Positions 22,557 to 32,492 of a stretch of 64,000 nt of DNA are shown here, piece after piece. Source of the DNA: Setomelanomma holmii (Eukaryota; Ascomycota; Dothideomycetes; Pleosporales; Phaeosphaeriaceae); contig ML978167.1 in NCBI GenBank assembly GCA_010015745.1, positions 124,001 through 188,000 on the forward strand. Reading direction: 5' to 3'. A program made the position numbers and the translations under genes. Below the pieces are notes generated by a model. That model made no database searches. It worked only from the letters and a program-made list of their open reading frames with translations, and was not told the DNA's origin. Numbering within the stretch: the first letter of the stretch is position 1; the number at the start of each line of letters is the position of its first letter.

Positions 22557-24219
22557 TCATGACTTAACCAGCAGGCTGTGTCCATCCATAGCCTCAGGCT
22601 GTTGGAGGCCCATGGCTGCAAGCATCGTAGGCGCAACATCACCGAGAACGCCATCAGTCTTCTTGAGGCTCCAGGACTCAGGCGCATTGGCCATGATGAA
22701 TGGCACCTTGTTGGTGGTATGAGACGTTTTTGGCGTTCCCTCTTCTGTGAGCATCTCTTCGGCGTTGCTACGCGTTATTAGCCTCAAATCTGTGCTTGCG
22801 ATAGTTCAGTCTACTCACCCATGATCGGCAGTCACGAAGAGGACATAACCGCTCTCCTTGCATTGGTCGTAGACCTTTCGGATGGCCTTATCAGTCTCCG
22901 TGCAGCCCTCGATCGCAGCCTTGTAGACACCGGTGTGGCCGACCATGTCTGGTGGCGCAAAGTTGTTCATCAGGAACTCAAACTTTCCAGTTTGAATCCT
23001 CTCGCACAGCTTTTCGGCGACTGCCATGGCGCTCATTGTAGGCTGCAGATCATATGTCGCGACTTTTGGCGATGGAACCATTTCGCGCTCCTCATTCTCG
23101 AATTGCTTCTCGACACCTCCGTTGAAGAAGAAGGTGACGTGAGCGTATTTCTCAGTCTCAGCGACGTGGCACTGCTTGACGCCCTGCTTGCCCAGAGTCT
23201 CTGCCAGAACGTCGTCCATCTTCTGAGGTGGGAACGCAACTGGGAACGTGTACTTGGGGTTGTACGAGGTCATGGTCGTGAGGCCAATGTTCTTTGGGTA
23301 GGGGAAATCGGGCTTCGGTGATCGGTCGACATCACCCAAGAGCTGAGTGACTTCGCGGACGCGGTCGGACCGGTAGTTGAAGAAGAAGACTGTGTCATTA
23401 TCTGCACAAATTAGCTTTCAGACATGCAGGTACTCAAGCTATAGACTTTCCTTGTATCCGTCCCTCCTTTCCACCGACGATGATGGGCTTCAAGAACTCG
23501 TCGTTCTCGTCCTTGCCATAACGCTCCTTAATAGTGGCTACGGGATCGCTGCTCTCCTCGCCCTCGCCAGTCACAAGTCCCTTCAGGCCGATCTCGACAC
23601 GGTCCCACCTCTTATCGCGGTCCATGATGTAGTAGCGGCCGACCACCGTTGCGATCTGCCCGAGCCCGATATCCTTGATGGCCTTCAGAAGCGTCTCCAT
23701 GTAGCCCGCGGCAGACTTGGGATCTGTGTCTCGCCCATCGCCGAAGAAGTGGATGAAGACCTTGGGAACACCCTGCTCCTTTGCGACCTTTACCAGCGAG
23801 ATGAGATGGTCCATGTGCGAGTGTACACCGCCGTCGGAAACCAGACCGCAGAAGTGCAGCCTGCCATTGCCGTCGATTGCGCGCTGGAACGAGCTCTTGA
23901 TAGTTTCGACATCCTTCAATTTATTGTTCTTGATAGTTTGCGCAATCCGGACTGAATCCTGCCATACGACTCGTCCAGCGCCAATGTTCAAGTGGCCGAC
24001 CTCGCTGTTGCCCATGAGGCCTTCCGGCAGACCGACGGCGAGTGACGAGGCCTCCAGCTCGGTGAAGCCCTGCGCGGTTGACGACCCTTCTTTCGCGAAC
24101 TCGTCCATAGTGGGGGTATCCGCAGCGAGAATAGCATCGCCCTCCTTGGGCGACTGGTCTGAAGCGATGCCCCAGCCATCGATCACGATGAGGACCGCTT
24201 TCTGGTCAATCTTCGCCAT
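22557..24219 (-). CDS. Phosphoglycerate mutase, cofactor-independent
   Basis: Three exons: 24219-23451, 23401-22819 and 22767-22557, totalling 520 residues, the normal length. It converts 3- to 2-phosphoglycerate in glycolysis. The alkaline-phosphatase-type core is clear: VLIVIDGWG, the catalytic serine in GNSEVGHLN, SDGGVHSH, FGDGRDTDP, FFFNYRSDRVRE, NFAPPDMVGHTG and VTADHGN. The second intron (22818-22768) has a GTGAGT donor. The first (23450-23402, 49 nt) has a GCTAAT branch and CAG acceptor, but its donor reads GAAAGT. No GT donor gives the right phase. So either a GA-AG intron is spliced or one base is wrong. It is head-to-head with MED9. Confidence 0.9.
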
Positions 24220-24666
24220 TTTGTCGTGGGTCGTGGAGGAGAGGGTAGGAATAGAGGAGGGGTGGGTTGGAAACACGACCAAAAAACTTATCGGAAAAGA
24301 ACTGGTCGTTGGGGAGATCAACTAAAAGGTCAGTGAACCACGGTTGAGGGGCAGGGTTGGAGGGGCTAAACTATCGATAACTCGTTCCACTGCTTCACAC
24401 GTCACAGCCTGCACTTAGTCTTCAACAATTCGCTCCCCACCGCCCGCAGCCGGCGCTATCGTGTTGAAGAAAAGAAACACGCTATCTGGCGACCAATTGA
24501 CGCCTGACAATACAACTACAGTCAACCAGACCCTGAGTTGCACAGCGCGATATCGGTCCAATCAGTGGCTTTACCTGCAGCTCTGCGCGTCGGACAGGCG
24601 CGTCATCCCGCGCAGGAAGCTCAACACCAAGCTAGCTCTACATATTGCTTCTGAAGCATCAATACT
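24220..24666. promoter_or_regulatory. Bidirectional intergenic region, iPGM/MED9
   Basis: 447 bp between divergent start codons. It must hold both promoters. No specific element is claimed. Confidence 0.45.
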
Positions 24667-25125
24667 ATGTCTGCCGCGCCCACGCCCCACGCGTCAGCAT
24701 CCGCACGCGCCTCACAGCCGCCAACGGGCGCTGCGACACCAGCTCCGCCGAGTACAGCACCAGCGGCCCGCAGTATACCACCGCCATCGACGTTCGATGT
24801 CCTCCCCGACCTCCACAAGCTCCTCAAGCGGCTTCAAGATACTGCTGCACAACCGCCAGCCGCTACACCAACGCCCTCTCAGCTGTCCGCAGATGGCCCA
24901 CTCGACATCCAAAACGTATCAACAGCCGCCAACGACGTCCGTCTGAAAATACAAAAGGCGCGACGCGCCGTGCTCGCCTTGCCGGATGTTGACCGCACAT
25001 GTGAAGACCAGGAGGAAGAGATTGAGGACCTTGAAGAAAGAATCGCGAGACTGAAAGCATCGTTGAGGCAGCTTGGCCGTCCGGTGACAGATACAGAGGA
25101 TGGAGACCAGAGTATGACGGGATGA
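24667..25125 (+). CDS. MED9: Mediator complex subunit 9
   Basis: Single exon of 152 residues. The first 40 residues are Ala/Pro-rich and disordered. A short helix follows (FDVLPDLHKLLKRLQD). The C-terminal half is a helical pair, DIQNVSTAANDVRLKIQKAR and then an acidic coiled coil (DQEEEIEDLEERIARLKASLRQLG). This matches fungal MED9/Cse2 of the Mediator middle module. The identification rests on pattern and length, so confidence is moderate. It is divergent from the phosphoglycerate mutase gene. Confidence 0.7.
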   Translation: MSAAPTPHASASARASQPPTGAATPAPPSTAPAARSIPPPSTFDVLPDLHKLLKRLQDTAAQPPAATPTPSQLSADGPLDIQNVSTAANDVRLKIQKARRAVLALPDVDRTCEDQEEEIEDLEERIARLKASLRQLGRPVTDTEDGDQSMTG

Positions 25126-26115
25126 GTGACTACCTGGGCCTTCATTGATGTCCTCCAGGTGTCGCTTCTGTCGACTGCATGGATGCACTAGACCTCGCGC
25201 TTGCGAAAGGACACTCATGGTATACACATCTCCCAAGCATGATGAAAATAGGCTAACGTGGCGGACAGATGAGAGTACGACAATGGATGTAATTTCTCGT
25301 CCTACTCTTATATGGTCTCCAAACCTAGTCTATGTCTCCGACTTCTACTCTACCTACCCCGACACCGTACCTTGGGCAGTCTTGATGAAATCGAGCTGCT
25401 CGATAAGCATGAGATGAAGAAGATGAGTGTAGAAAGGATGGAACCCGATGATGTTGATGCTTTATGGATCCAAGCCTGAGCATCCTGCTCGTGCCTTTCC
25501 CTTGCAGGGACGGTGAAGTTGCGGCATTTGTAAACGCACAGGGTGAGAGTAACTTTGGCTGTGTCCACCACTGTTAATTGCTTATTAACGCTGATTACTA
25601 CAGTTGTGGTAAGGCAGAATTCATCAACATGTAGTAAATATATCACAAAAAGTCGCAAACTGTCATCTACAAGAGTTTGGGTGGTTAAAGTTCATGGCCT
25701 ACAGATACGAGCTTCAATCGAGTATGGACCAGCCCAGGTTCGGTTCGGGGTTACCCGACTTTTGCCTCTTTTTTGCCTATCTGCTACAATGCAGTGGAGG
25801 TTCAGTTTTTAGTGGCGCAATCAGCGACTTCCTCAGTTGTCGGGGTCTGATGCACATGGCGCCACTGACCCCGCAGGAGCTCCATGTAAGGCAACACCTG
25901 CCTCGTCGCGTGATTCAGCCGTTCTCAGCCACACAGCATGTTGCTGCCCACGACTTTACAGCCTGCCGAACACACTTCCAAGCTTGCGCTTCAAGGTGCT
26001 CCACCATGTTACATGCCTGCACAATCGCCCACGTAGGCATTCGATACGACACATTGGTCTCTAACCACCACTATCAGTACGCGATCAGTCGCGTATCCCG
26101 ACTCGATAGGGAACG
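25126..26115. other. Gene-poor stretch; no gene seen
   Basis: About 1 kb of AT-richer DNA between MED9 and the HET relic. An open frame at 25694-26119 (+) has no family pattern. No tRNA or mobile element recognised. Confidence 0.5.
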
Positions 26116-26773
26116 ATGACAGATGAATTCTTCCACCATTCATTGGATCTGACAGATCAAAACTCGATCCGTCTTATTGAAATTCTGCCGTCACCATAAC
26201 TGGACAATACCGTTAGCTGCTACCTATATCATGCCACAACGGACGTCCCTTATCCCAGCCTTTTCTATGTAAGGGGAACGGACGAACCGCAGCACATCAT
26301 TTACATAAACGGTCTTCCTTTCGAAGTGAGGCTTAACTTATGGGAGTTTCTCAAGACGGCATCGAATCCGAACTCGTGCAACAAGTGGACAGACATGGCT
26401 TGGCACCTTCGAAACAAACACGAAAGCCCAGACCGGTGCCGTCTCTTGTAGATAGGGACACGGCCACTTACTAAGAATGCAAAGCAATGCCGAAAGCAGA
26501 GGCGAGCCATGGCGGGTGCTTTGGATCGCTCGCAATCACCGCGGTACCATCGGCGTCGTCGCCAAGGCAATAACTGGGATGCAAGTTCTTTCTCTGAACG
26601 AAGATACTGGGCATGCTGTTCTCTGGGTGTCCTCTCATGCGATCGCTGAATTGATGTCGGAGAAATTCGAGCCAACCCTTCGAGGATTTCGAAACCGGCA
26701 TTTGGGGGAGAACAGTCCAAGCACGAAGGACGATGTATCTGCTACTAATCCCATGTGGAAGCTCTTCGTGTGA
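26116..26773 (+). pseudogene. Relic of a HET-domain (incompatibility) gene
   Basis: From the ATG at 26116 the frame reads ..NSIRLIEILPSP, the typical HET N-terminal strand (IRLLELLP), then hits TAA at 26197. The same frame continues with CYLYHATTDVPYPSLFYVRG, a degraded form of the ALSYVWG block. Next come HIIYINGLPFEVRLNLWEFL, the classic (I)xING/NGxxFxVxxNL block. After a further stop near 26457, similarity resumes in another frame: RVLWI (compare LWIDAICINQ) and HAVLWVSSHAIAELM (compare VIVWLG). Faint traces may continue to about 27100. HET proteins trigger cell death in vegetative incompatibility, so loss of one is a normal event. The extent and number of lesions are approximate. Confidence 0.6.
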
Positions 26774-27548
26774 CTGTAGGCACACATCAGCTGTAATTTT
26801 AGAGCCGTGGCAGAACTTGGAGTCCGCGTACAGATGCATGCCATGTCTGCGCGGGTATGGAGAGACTTTCAACCATTTCGAGCAACGCAAACACGCTACG
26901 AGCAGAGAATATGCCTATATTATATCTTGGGCCAAGCCGATGAAGGTGATGAAGAAGCACCACATTAGAATCGGCGTATCAGTCCATCGTCTGTACCAGG
27001 AAATCCCACCGCACCTCAAACACAGCTGGAGTGTCTCACGCGAGTTGGCTTACTCATCCACGAATCAAGAGAAAGTGAAGGTCTCCAGGCTTCCATGATC
27101 CACGCGCAGAGTTCTTTCTGCAGCTCTGCATATAACGTCGCGTAGCGCCTCACATGGCGTCCTGCGACAACGGCGGGGCATCCCGCCGAAGACGGGCTGA
27201 TGCCATGTGGTCCGCGGGATCACCCATCTGGTTCCATCCCTATGACAGATTGGGGCCACGTTCGGTTCGAGGCTGGCCAGAGCGGTGAACAGAAAGTCGG
27301 ATGTTGAGATACGACTGAGAGTACTGACGGGCATGGGAATGGATGTGGAAGCCTCGTACTTCGTAGCGCTGCCGCATATGTGGATGCCGAAGCTGCGCTT
27401 TCATGTAGTAAGAATTATAGCCAAACGAATATCATGATAGTATGAGCACACTAGAAGTAACATGGCGTCTTCTTATGCTCTATGACACATCGAACATGCA
27501 AATTCGTACCAAAGACATGAAATGTGCTAGACTATGTGGCGAGATGCA
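26774..27548. other. Gene-poor stretch; possible tail of the HET relic
   Basis: No intact gene. Weak coding traces on the plus strand (for example FRATQTRYEQRICLYYILG near 26875) may be the rest of the HET relic, but I cannot be sure. Confidence 0.35.
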
Positions 27549-28520
27549 TTATGTTCCTTGCGTGACTTTGTCATCAGCCTGAGCAACATCCGTCTCTCTC
27601 TTCTCCACGCCGTGACCGTATCCCTTGTCTATGATCCCATTCTTCCGCTTGCTCTCGACTAGCGCCTTGATAAGCGCAATGGCTACCTCGTGTCCTTCTC
27701 TTAGCTTGTCCTCACTGAACGTGAGATCCGGTACATGCAAGAATACCACTGGTCTTTCGTCTTCCTTGATCGAGAAGTAGTGTGCCAGCGAGTTCCAGTA
27801 GATGAACCCACAGAGGAAATTGCCCGCATCTGGACTGAGTCGCACGTCAGGCGCATCATCGTCACTCGCGTTGCCTTCGACGGATGAGTATCCAAGGTTC
27901 GCTTTCCATCGCGCGAGTACATCGAATGTGTCGAACGATGTCTTCAACACTGTTGGGAACTTGAATGATGGGAACTTCGCTTCCGCCTCTGAGTCTGGAA
28001 ATCGCTCGCCGTCCACATCGGGAATGGCGCCGAATCCTCGTCCATGTGCGCCTTGTTCGAGAGTAAAGTAGTTTCGTCCTGCGGCTAGACCAATATGAAG
28101 GATGATATCAGGCTTCGGATACATTGGGTTGCTGGGTGGGAGAAGTTTAGGCACGAAGTTGACGACATGGCTGTAGGCTACTCGAACTGCTTCATGATGT
28201 ACATGAATATGGATGGGCGTCTTATTGTTTGGAGACACTGGGATCAGTGCAGGTAGATTTGAGGCGACTTCCCAAGATGCATTTCTGGGAAATTTTCTGA
28301 GGAATGGCTGTCCACCATCAGCATGAGAGCGACTTCAAGAAGAAGGACATCTCGAAGTTAGTCTCGACATAGGACTCCAAATGAAACAAAATACGTATAT
28401 ACTTACCCCGAAACCAGTGATCAACACCGTGACCGGTTCCTCGCCATGCTCGGCAGGAGGCTGCCTCGCGGCATAGGAGCCCGTGAGGGCGGGCATGGAC
28501 GATGTATGGCTTCGAGCCAC
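27549..28520 (-). CDS. Pyroglutamyl peptidase type I (C15)
   Basis: Two exons: 28520-28407 and 28307-27549. The 99-nt intron has a GTAAGT donor and the join restores ITGFG-PFLRKFPRNASW, a normal start for this family. The product has 290 residues from the ATG at 28520; a second in-frame ATG at 28496 is possible. It removes N-terminal pyroglutamate from peptides. The active-site residues are visible: Glu in FTLEQGAHG, Cys in GNFLCGFIYWNSL, and His in VFLHVPDL. The protein is longer than bacterial enzymes (about 215 residues) because of inserts and a C-terminal acidic tail, as usual in fungi. Confidence 0.85.
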
Positions 28521-29328
28521 TTAAAGATGATCAACACGCGAGCAAAAACTGCGAAGCAATTAGTCGTGATCTCTCGGCATTAATACCCGTCAATTCAGTG
28601 TAGCCTCGTAATGCGTCACCTAACGGCGATGAACGCATGATGATGCACGTTGTCCAACGCGAACGCTCCACCACGAACGACGCGAGCGCAATTGAAAGTA
28701 CTTACCAATCAAGAACAGGTTCGATATATGTGTGTATGCAGACCCCAATAAGTTAGCAATAATGGCATGATAATGGAAAGTTGGAAGTCGTGGCTAGTGG
28801 TGTCTGGCACTCGATTCGCTCGACTCGGTACCGTCGCGCACCCACCAATCACAGACGCTCCAACAAACATCTCGTTCCGAGGTCGTTCCGAAACCCTTCC
28901 CGAGCCGCCGGAGCCCGAGAGCCTATTCACCCCACAATTGACATCACATGTACCCCACATTTCTCATTGTCAGCCTTGCCGAAGCCATCGTGGCTGGAGA
29001 AGTCCATGGCATCGGCTAGTGCACCCTTAAGGCTGAACCCTCAGTCCCGTTGATGATCCCGAATCAGATCCTCCGAAGATACCGTGGGAACTACTGCGAC
29101 AGAACGGCACCTAACCGTCTAGAGCTTTCTGTCTCATGCGTCATCGGATGGTAGCTGTCGGCTGAGGGTCGATTTTGTAGCGAAGAGCCGCGTGTTGATG
29201 CACCGCGATTGTCTTCCGAGTCCCGCGACTTCTTCTCAATGAGGTATATCTACCCTTTGGATTAACCTCGTAGTCTCGGTTCTCACCCCTTATTGCGAAT
29301 TTATTCTACCACGACATTCCACCACACA
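28521..29328. other. Intergenic, divergent promoters; no gene seen
   Basis: About 800 bp between the pyroglutamyl peptidase and the FAD monooxygenase start codons. No motif is claimed. Confidence 0.5.
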
Positions 29329-30642
29329 ATGGCGGCAAACAGCTCCTCGAATAAACCCTTCAATCTCGCTATAGTTGGTGGAGGCATCTCGGGTCTCACG
29401 CTCGCGATCACGCTCCTCCAAAATGACATCGACCTCACCATCTACGAAGCGGCACCCCACTTCGGCGAGATAGGCGCTGGCGTAGCCCTTGGGCCCAATG
29501 CTGGTCGTGCAATGGAGAAGATGTCTCCCAAGATATACGATGCCTTTATGAAATGCAAAACGGGCAATCAATGGGAGAGCAGACACAACAGCTGGTTCAC
29601 GATTCGCGTGGGCGATGCGCGGAAAGCAGACAAAGACGGCTACGTCAAGCCTGGCAAGAAAGTTGGGGACGAACTATTCGACATGCAACTGTCAGGCGGC
29701 GGTGGCAGGGGAGGTGTATATCGCGCACAATTCTTGGACGAGTTGGTCAAGCACGTCCCAGAAGGCATCGCGAAATTTGACAAGAGACTCGTGGACCTGA
29801 AGGATGCAGAGGATGGGTCGGGCGACATGGTCTTGCACTTTGCGGATGGATCGACAGCACAGCACAACGCGGTCATCGGCTGCGACGGTATCAAGTCGAA
29901 GGCTAGGACATGGCTACTTGGAAACGAAAACCCCGCCGCGCACGCATTCTTCTCTGGGAAGTACGCATACCGAGGATTGATACCCATGGACGAAGCAGTG
30001 GAGATACTGGGTGGCGAGGTGGCGAAGAACAGTCAATTGTATATGGGATACCATGGTCATCTCCTCACATTTCCTATCCAGCAAGGCAAAACCATGAATG
30101 TTGTCGCCTTCAACTCGCGCAAGACCTGGGACGACGAGAAATGGGTCGTCACTACATCAAAAGAGGACATGCGCGCCGACTTTGCTGGCTGGGGTGGGGA
30201 TGTCGAAAAGATCGTTGGAGCGATGCAGAAACCTGACATCTGGGCGCTGTTCATGCACCCACCTTGCGACACTTACACGAAGGGTCGTGTATGTTTGCTC
30301 GGTGATGCAGCACACGCCACCACCCCACATCAGGGCGCCGGCGCCGGCATGTGCATTGAAGATGCGTACATAATGGCCAGCCTCATTAAGGAAGCAAAGA
30401 GCGTTGAAGATGTGCAGAAAGCTTTCAAGGCATTTGACGAGGTACGGCATGCGCGCACGCAGAAACTTATCACGACAAGTCAACAAGCAGGTCAACTATA
30501 CGACTTCGAACTCCACGGCGACGATCTCGACAAGATAGAAGAGAACTTCTTGGGCAGGATGGGCTGGATATGGGACATTGATCTCGAAGAGCAGGTGAAA
30601 GAAGCTAAGAAGACCTTCCAAGGCGAGACCGCAAAGATATAG
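29329..30642 (+). CDS. FAD-dependent monooxygenase, salicylate hydroxylase-like
   Basis: Single exon of 437 residues from the ATG at 29329. The Rossmann FAD motif GGGISG is at residue about 17, followed by YEAAPHFGEIGAGVALGPNA. The DG motif is GCDGIKS near residue 190, and the second FAD motif is CLLGDAAHATTPHQGAGAGMCIEDA near residue 325. This is a class A flavoprotein aromatic hydroxylase pattern, using NAD(P)H and O2. The usual annotation is salicylate hydroxylase-like, but the substrate is not determined by the sequence. No catabolic cluster is visible nearby. Its stop is only 5 bp from the stop of the convergent gene. Confidence 0.88.
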   Translation: MAANSSSNKPFNLAIVGGGISGLTLAITLLQNDIDLTIYEAAPHFGEIGAGVALGPNAGRAMEKMSPKIYDAFMKCKTGNQWESRHNSWFTIRVGDARKADKDGYVKPGKKVGDELFDMQLSGGGGRGGVYRAQFLDELVKHVPEGIAKFDKRLVDLKDAEDGSGDMVLHFADGSTAQHNAVIGCDGIKSKARTWLLGNENPAAHAFFSGKYAYRGLIPMDEAVEILGGEVAKNSQLYMGYHGHLLTFPIQQGKTMNVVAFNSRKTWDDEKWVVTTSKEDMRADFAGWGGDVEKIVGAMQKPDIWALFMHPPCDTYTKGRVCLLGDAAHATTPHQGAGAGMCIEDAYIMASLIKEAKSVEDVQKAFKAFDEVRHARTQKLITTSQQAGQLYDFELHGDDLDKIEENFLGRMGWIWDIDLEEQVKEAKKTFQGETAKI

Positions 30643-30647
30643 TACCA

Positions 30648-32153
30648 TCAATCGATGACATCGTCTCTCCGTGCAAATATTTCCTTGAGCACGTCATCTG
30701 TCTTCGCTCCAATCGCGTTGTGGTACATGCTGTTCGTGACGAACGGCTTACATCCCTTGATCGTGCGCGCAGTCTCCATGCTTAGGTCGAAGTCGACGTA
30801 CATGTCGTCCAGATATACAGCAGCGTATGTGGGTACTTCGTTCTTCTTGAGCTGCTCAACATCGTACAGCTTCGGCCAATCCTTCTCCTTCGCGAGCAGT
30901 TCACCCACAGTCTTGAGCTTTTTGAGCTCCGGATAGCAATCGAACATGAACGGATATATCATCTCACCTGTGAAGTATACAGGCTTGTCTTCCTCAACAT
31001 TCTTGAGCGAAAATTCGGGGAACTTTTCTAGCAGACGCTCCGCACTCCAGTTCGATGCTTCGCCTTGGCTGTATAGTGGCTCATGTAGCAATGCGTAAAT
31101 GACATTCGTGTCCCATGACTGTGCGGCTTCGAGCGCAAGCACAGTTGGCCGCGTCAAGTGTCCGAATTGTGACAGATCAGTGTCTGCTCGGAGGACTAGT
31201 TGGTGGACGTCATCGAAGCCACCGTGCTTGCCAAAGTAGATACCAAGTTGCATGAAACGACGTGCTGAGAGGAAGCCTTCGCCACCCTGGACACGGACAG
31301 TGGTATCCCCGAACCGACTGAGCAATTTAAAGACGCGATGCACACGCGCGATGTCTTCAGGGTACTTTGCGTAGTACGCTTCGTTGCGCTGTTTGACTCG
31401 CTCGTAAAGTCGTTCGTACACCTCATCCGCATCGTTGCGAAGAGGTGGTAGACCGCCGAACAGGAAAGCTTCTTTGAGTCCTTCAGGGTAGAAGGACAGG
31501 TATGTTGCGCTGCAAAACCCGCCAAAGGACTGACCTAAGATTGACCACTTCTTCTTGTCTTCTGGATAGTCGGCAGTGAGCACTTGTCGGATCGCTTCAC
31601 AATCTTTGACAATGCTGTCTGCGCGGAAAGACTTCATATACTCGGCCTGCATCGTCTCGTCGCCGCGAAGCTGCAGGCTCGACTGTGATATGGCAGTCGA
31701 AAGACCGGTGCCACGCTGATCGAGCATGAGGACTGCAGAGGTGGAGGTACCAAGTCAGTGTATTTCTCACATTCAATTCGTACATGAACAACTTACCTTG
31801 ATACCCTTTGTCGAGGATGGTAGGAACCCATGACACGTTTTGCGGGCTGCGGCACTCGAATCCTGGTCAGCCTTGCAGATAGACGAGCCATGGAAGCTGA
31901 GTCTTCTTTGGATCCTGATGAGAAGTGGATGTGTAGTCGGCTGGCTTTTCTGCTTTCAAAGCAGAGCGGGCGAAGAGTTGAATAGTGCCTGATGAAGGAT
32001 TGCTGTAGTCACGAGGAACTTGGAAGAAGTGCTCAGTGATTCTTAGCTTGCCTGAATCTCGTTAGCGCGGAATGAAGCATACATCATATGAATTTTTGAA
32101 GTACCAGGAACAAGATGGCTCCTTTCGGTGAGAATCTTCGCTGCTTGTATCAT
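30648..32153 (-). pseudogene. Prolyl aminopeptidase-like hydrolase with in-frame stop
   Basis: Three exons by splice signals: 32153-32105, 32051-31797 and 31732-30648, totalling 463 codons with all joins in phase. The family is alpha/beta-hydrolase S33. It shows HFFQVPRDYSNP, the expected oxyanion block near codon 75, MLDQRGTGLS, the nucleophile elbow ILGQSFGGFC, and the long cap region. Codon 78 is TGA at 31869-31867, where LQGGPGFE is expected, so the conserved Gly codon GGA has become TGA. An ATG downstream (31727) would give a protein lacking the oxyanion strand. No intron can remove the stop. It is either a recent pseudogene, a sequencing error, or (less likely) a read-through case. Confidence 0.7.
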
Positions 32154-32492
32154 TGTGGCGTGTCTCTGGGTCAGAGCACTCGTCGTTGCGTGGGGTGAAT
32201 GTAGTGCGCTTATCGATAAGAACGTCACTATAGTCGCACATTCCACTATTGCTCAATCGCAAGCACGTACGCCGCAAAACATACTTCCTGGGTCTAGCGA
32301 AAAATCACAACATTGATTTCTGTTTTTTGTCAGCGCGCCTGGATCGTATCACCCCAGTAAGCCTCTACAACCACCGAAGGTTGAAATTTACGACTATTGT
32401 GGGGTAATTGTAACGCAGACTCGTCCTGCAAATCCGAGCACAGGACGCAACACTACAATCTCTTTTTCTCCAGATAAATCGAGGCATTGGAA
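32154..32492. promoter_or_regulatory. Bidirectional intergenic region
   Basis: 339 bp between the divergent hydrolase and kelch genes. It must hold both promoters. No specific element is claimed. Confidence 0.4.

Noticed and set aside
25694..26119. Plus-strand frame of 141 codons
   Set aside because: No recognisable motif and it overlaps the start of the HET relic; probably chance.
26301..26890. Two minus-strand frames of 139 codons each
   Set aside because: They are antisense to the HET relic, whose plus-strand similarity explains the open frames better.
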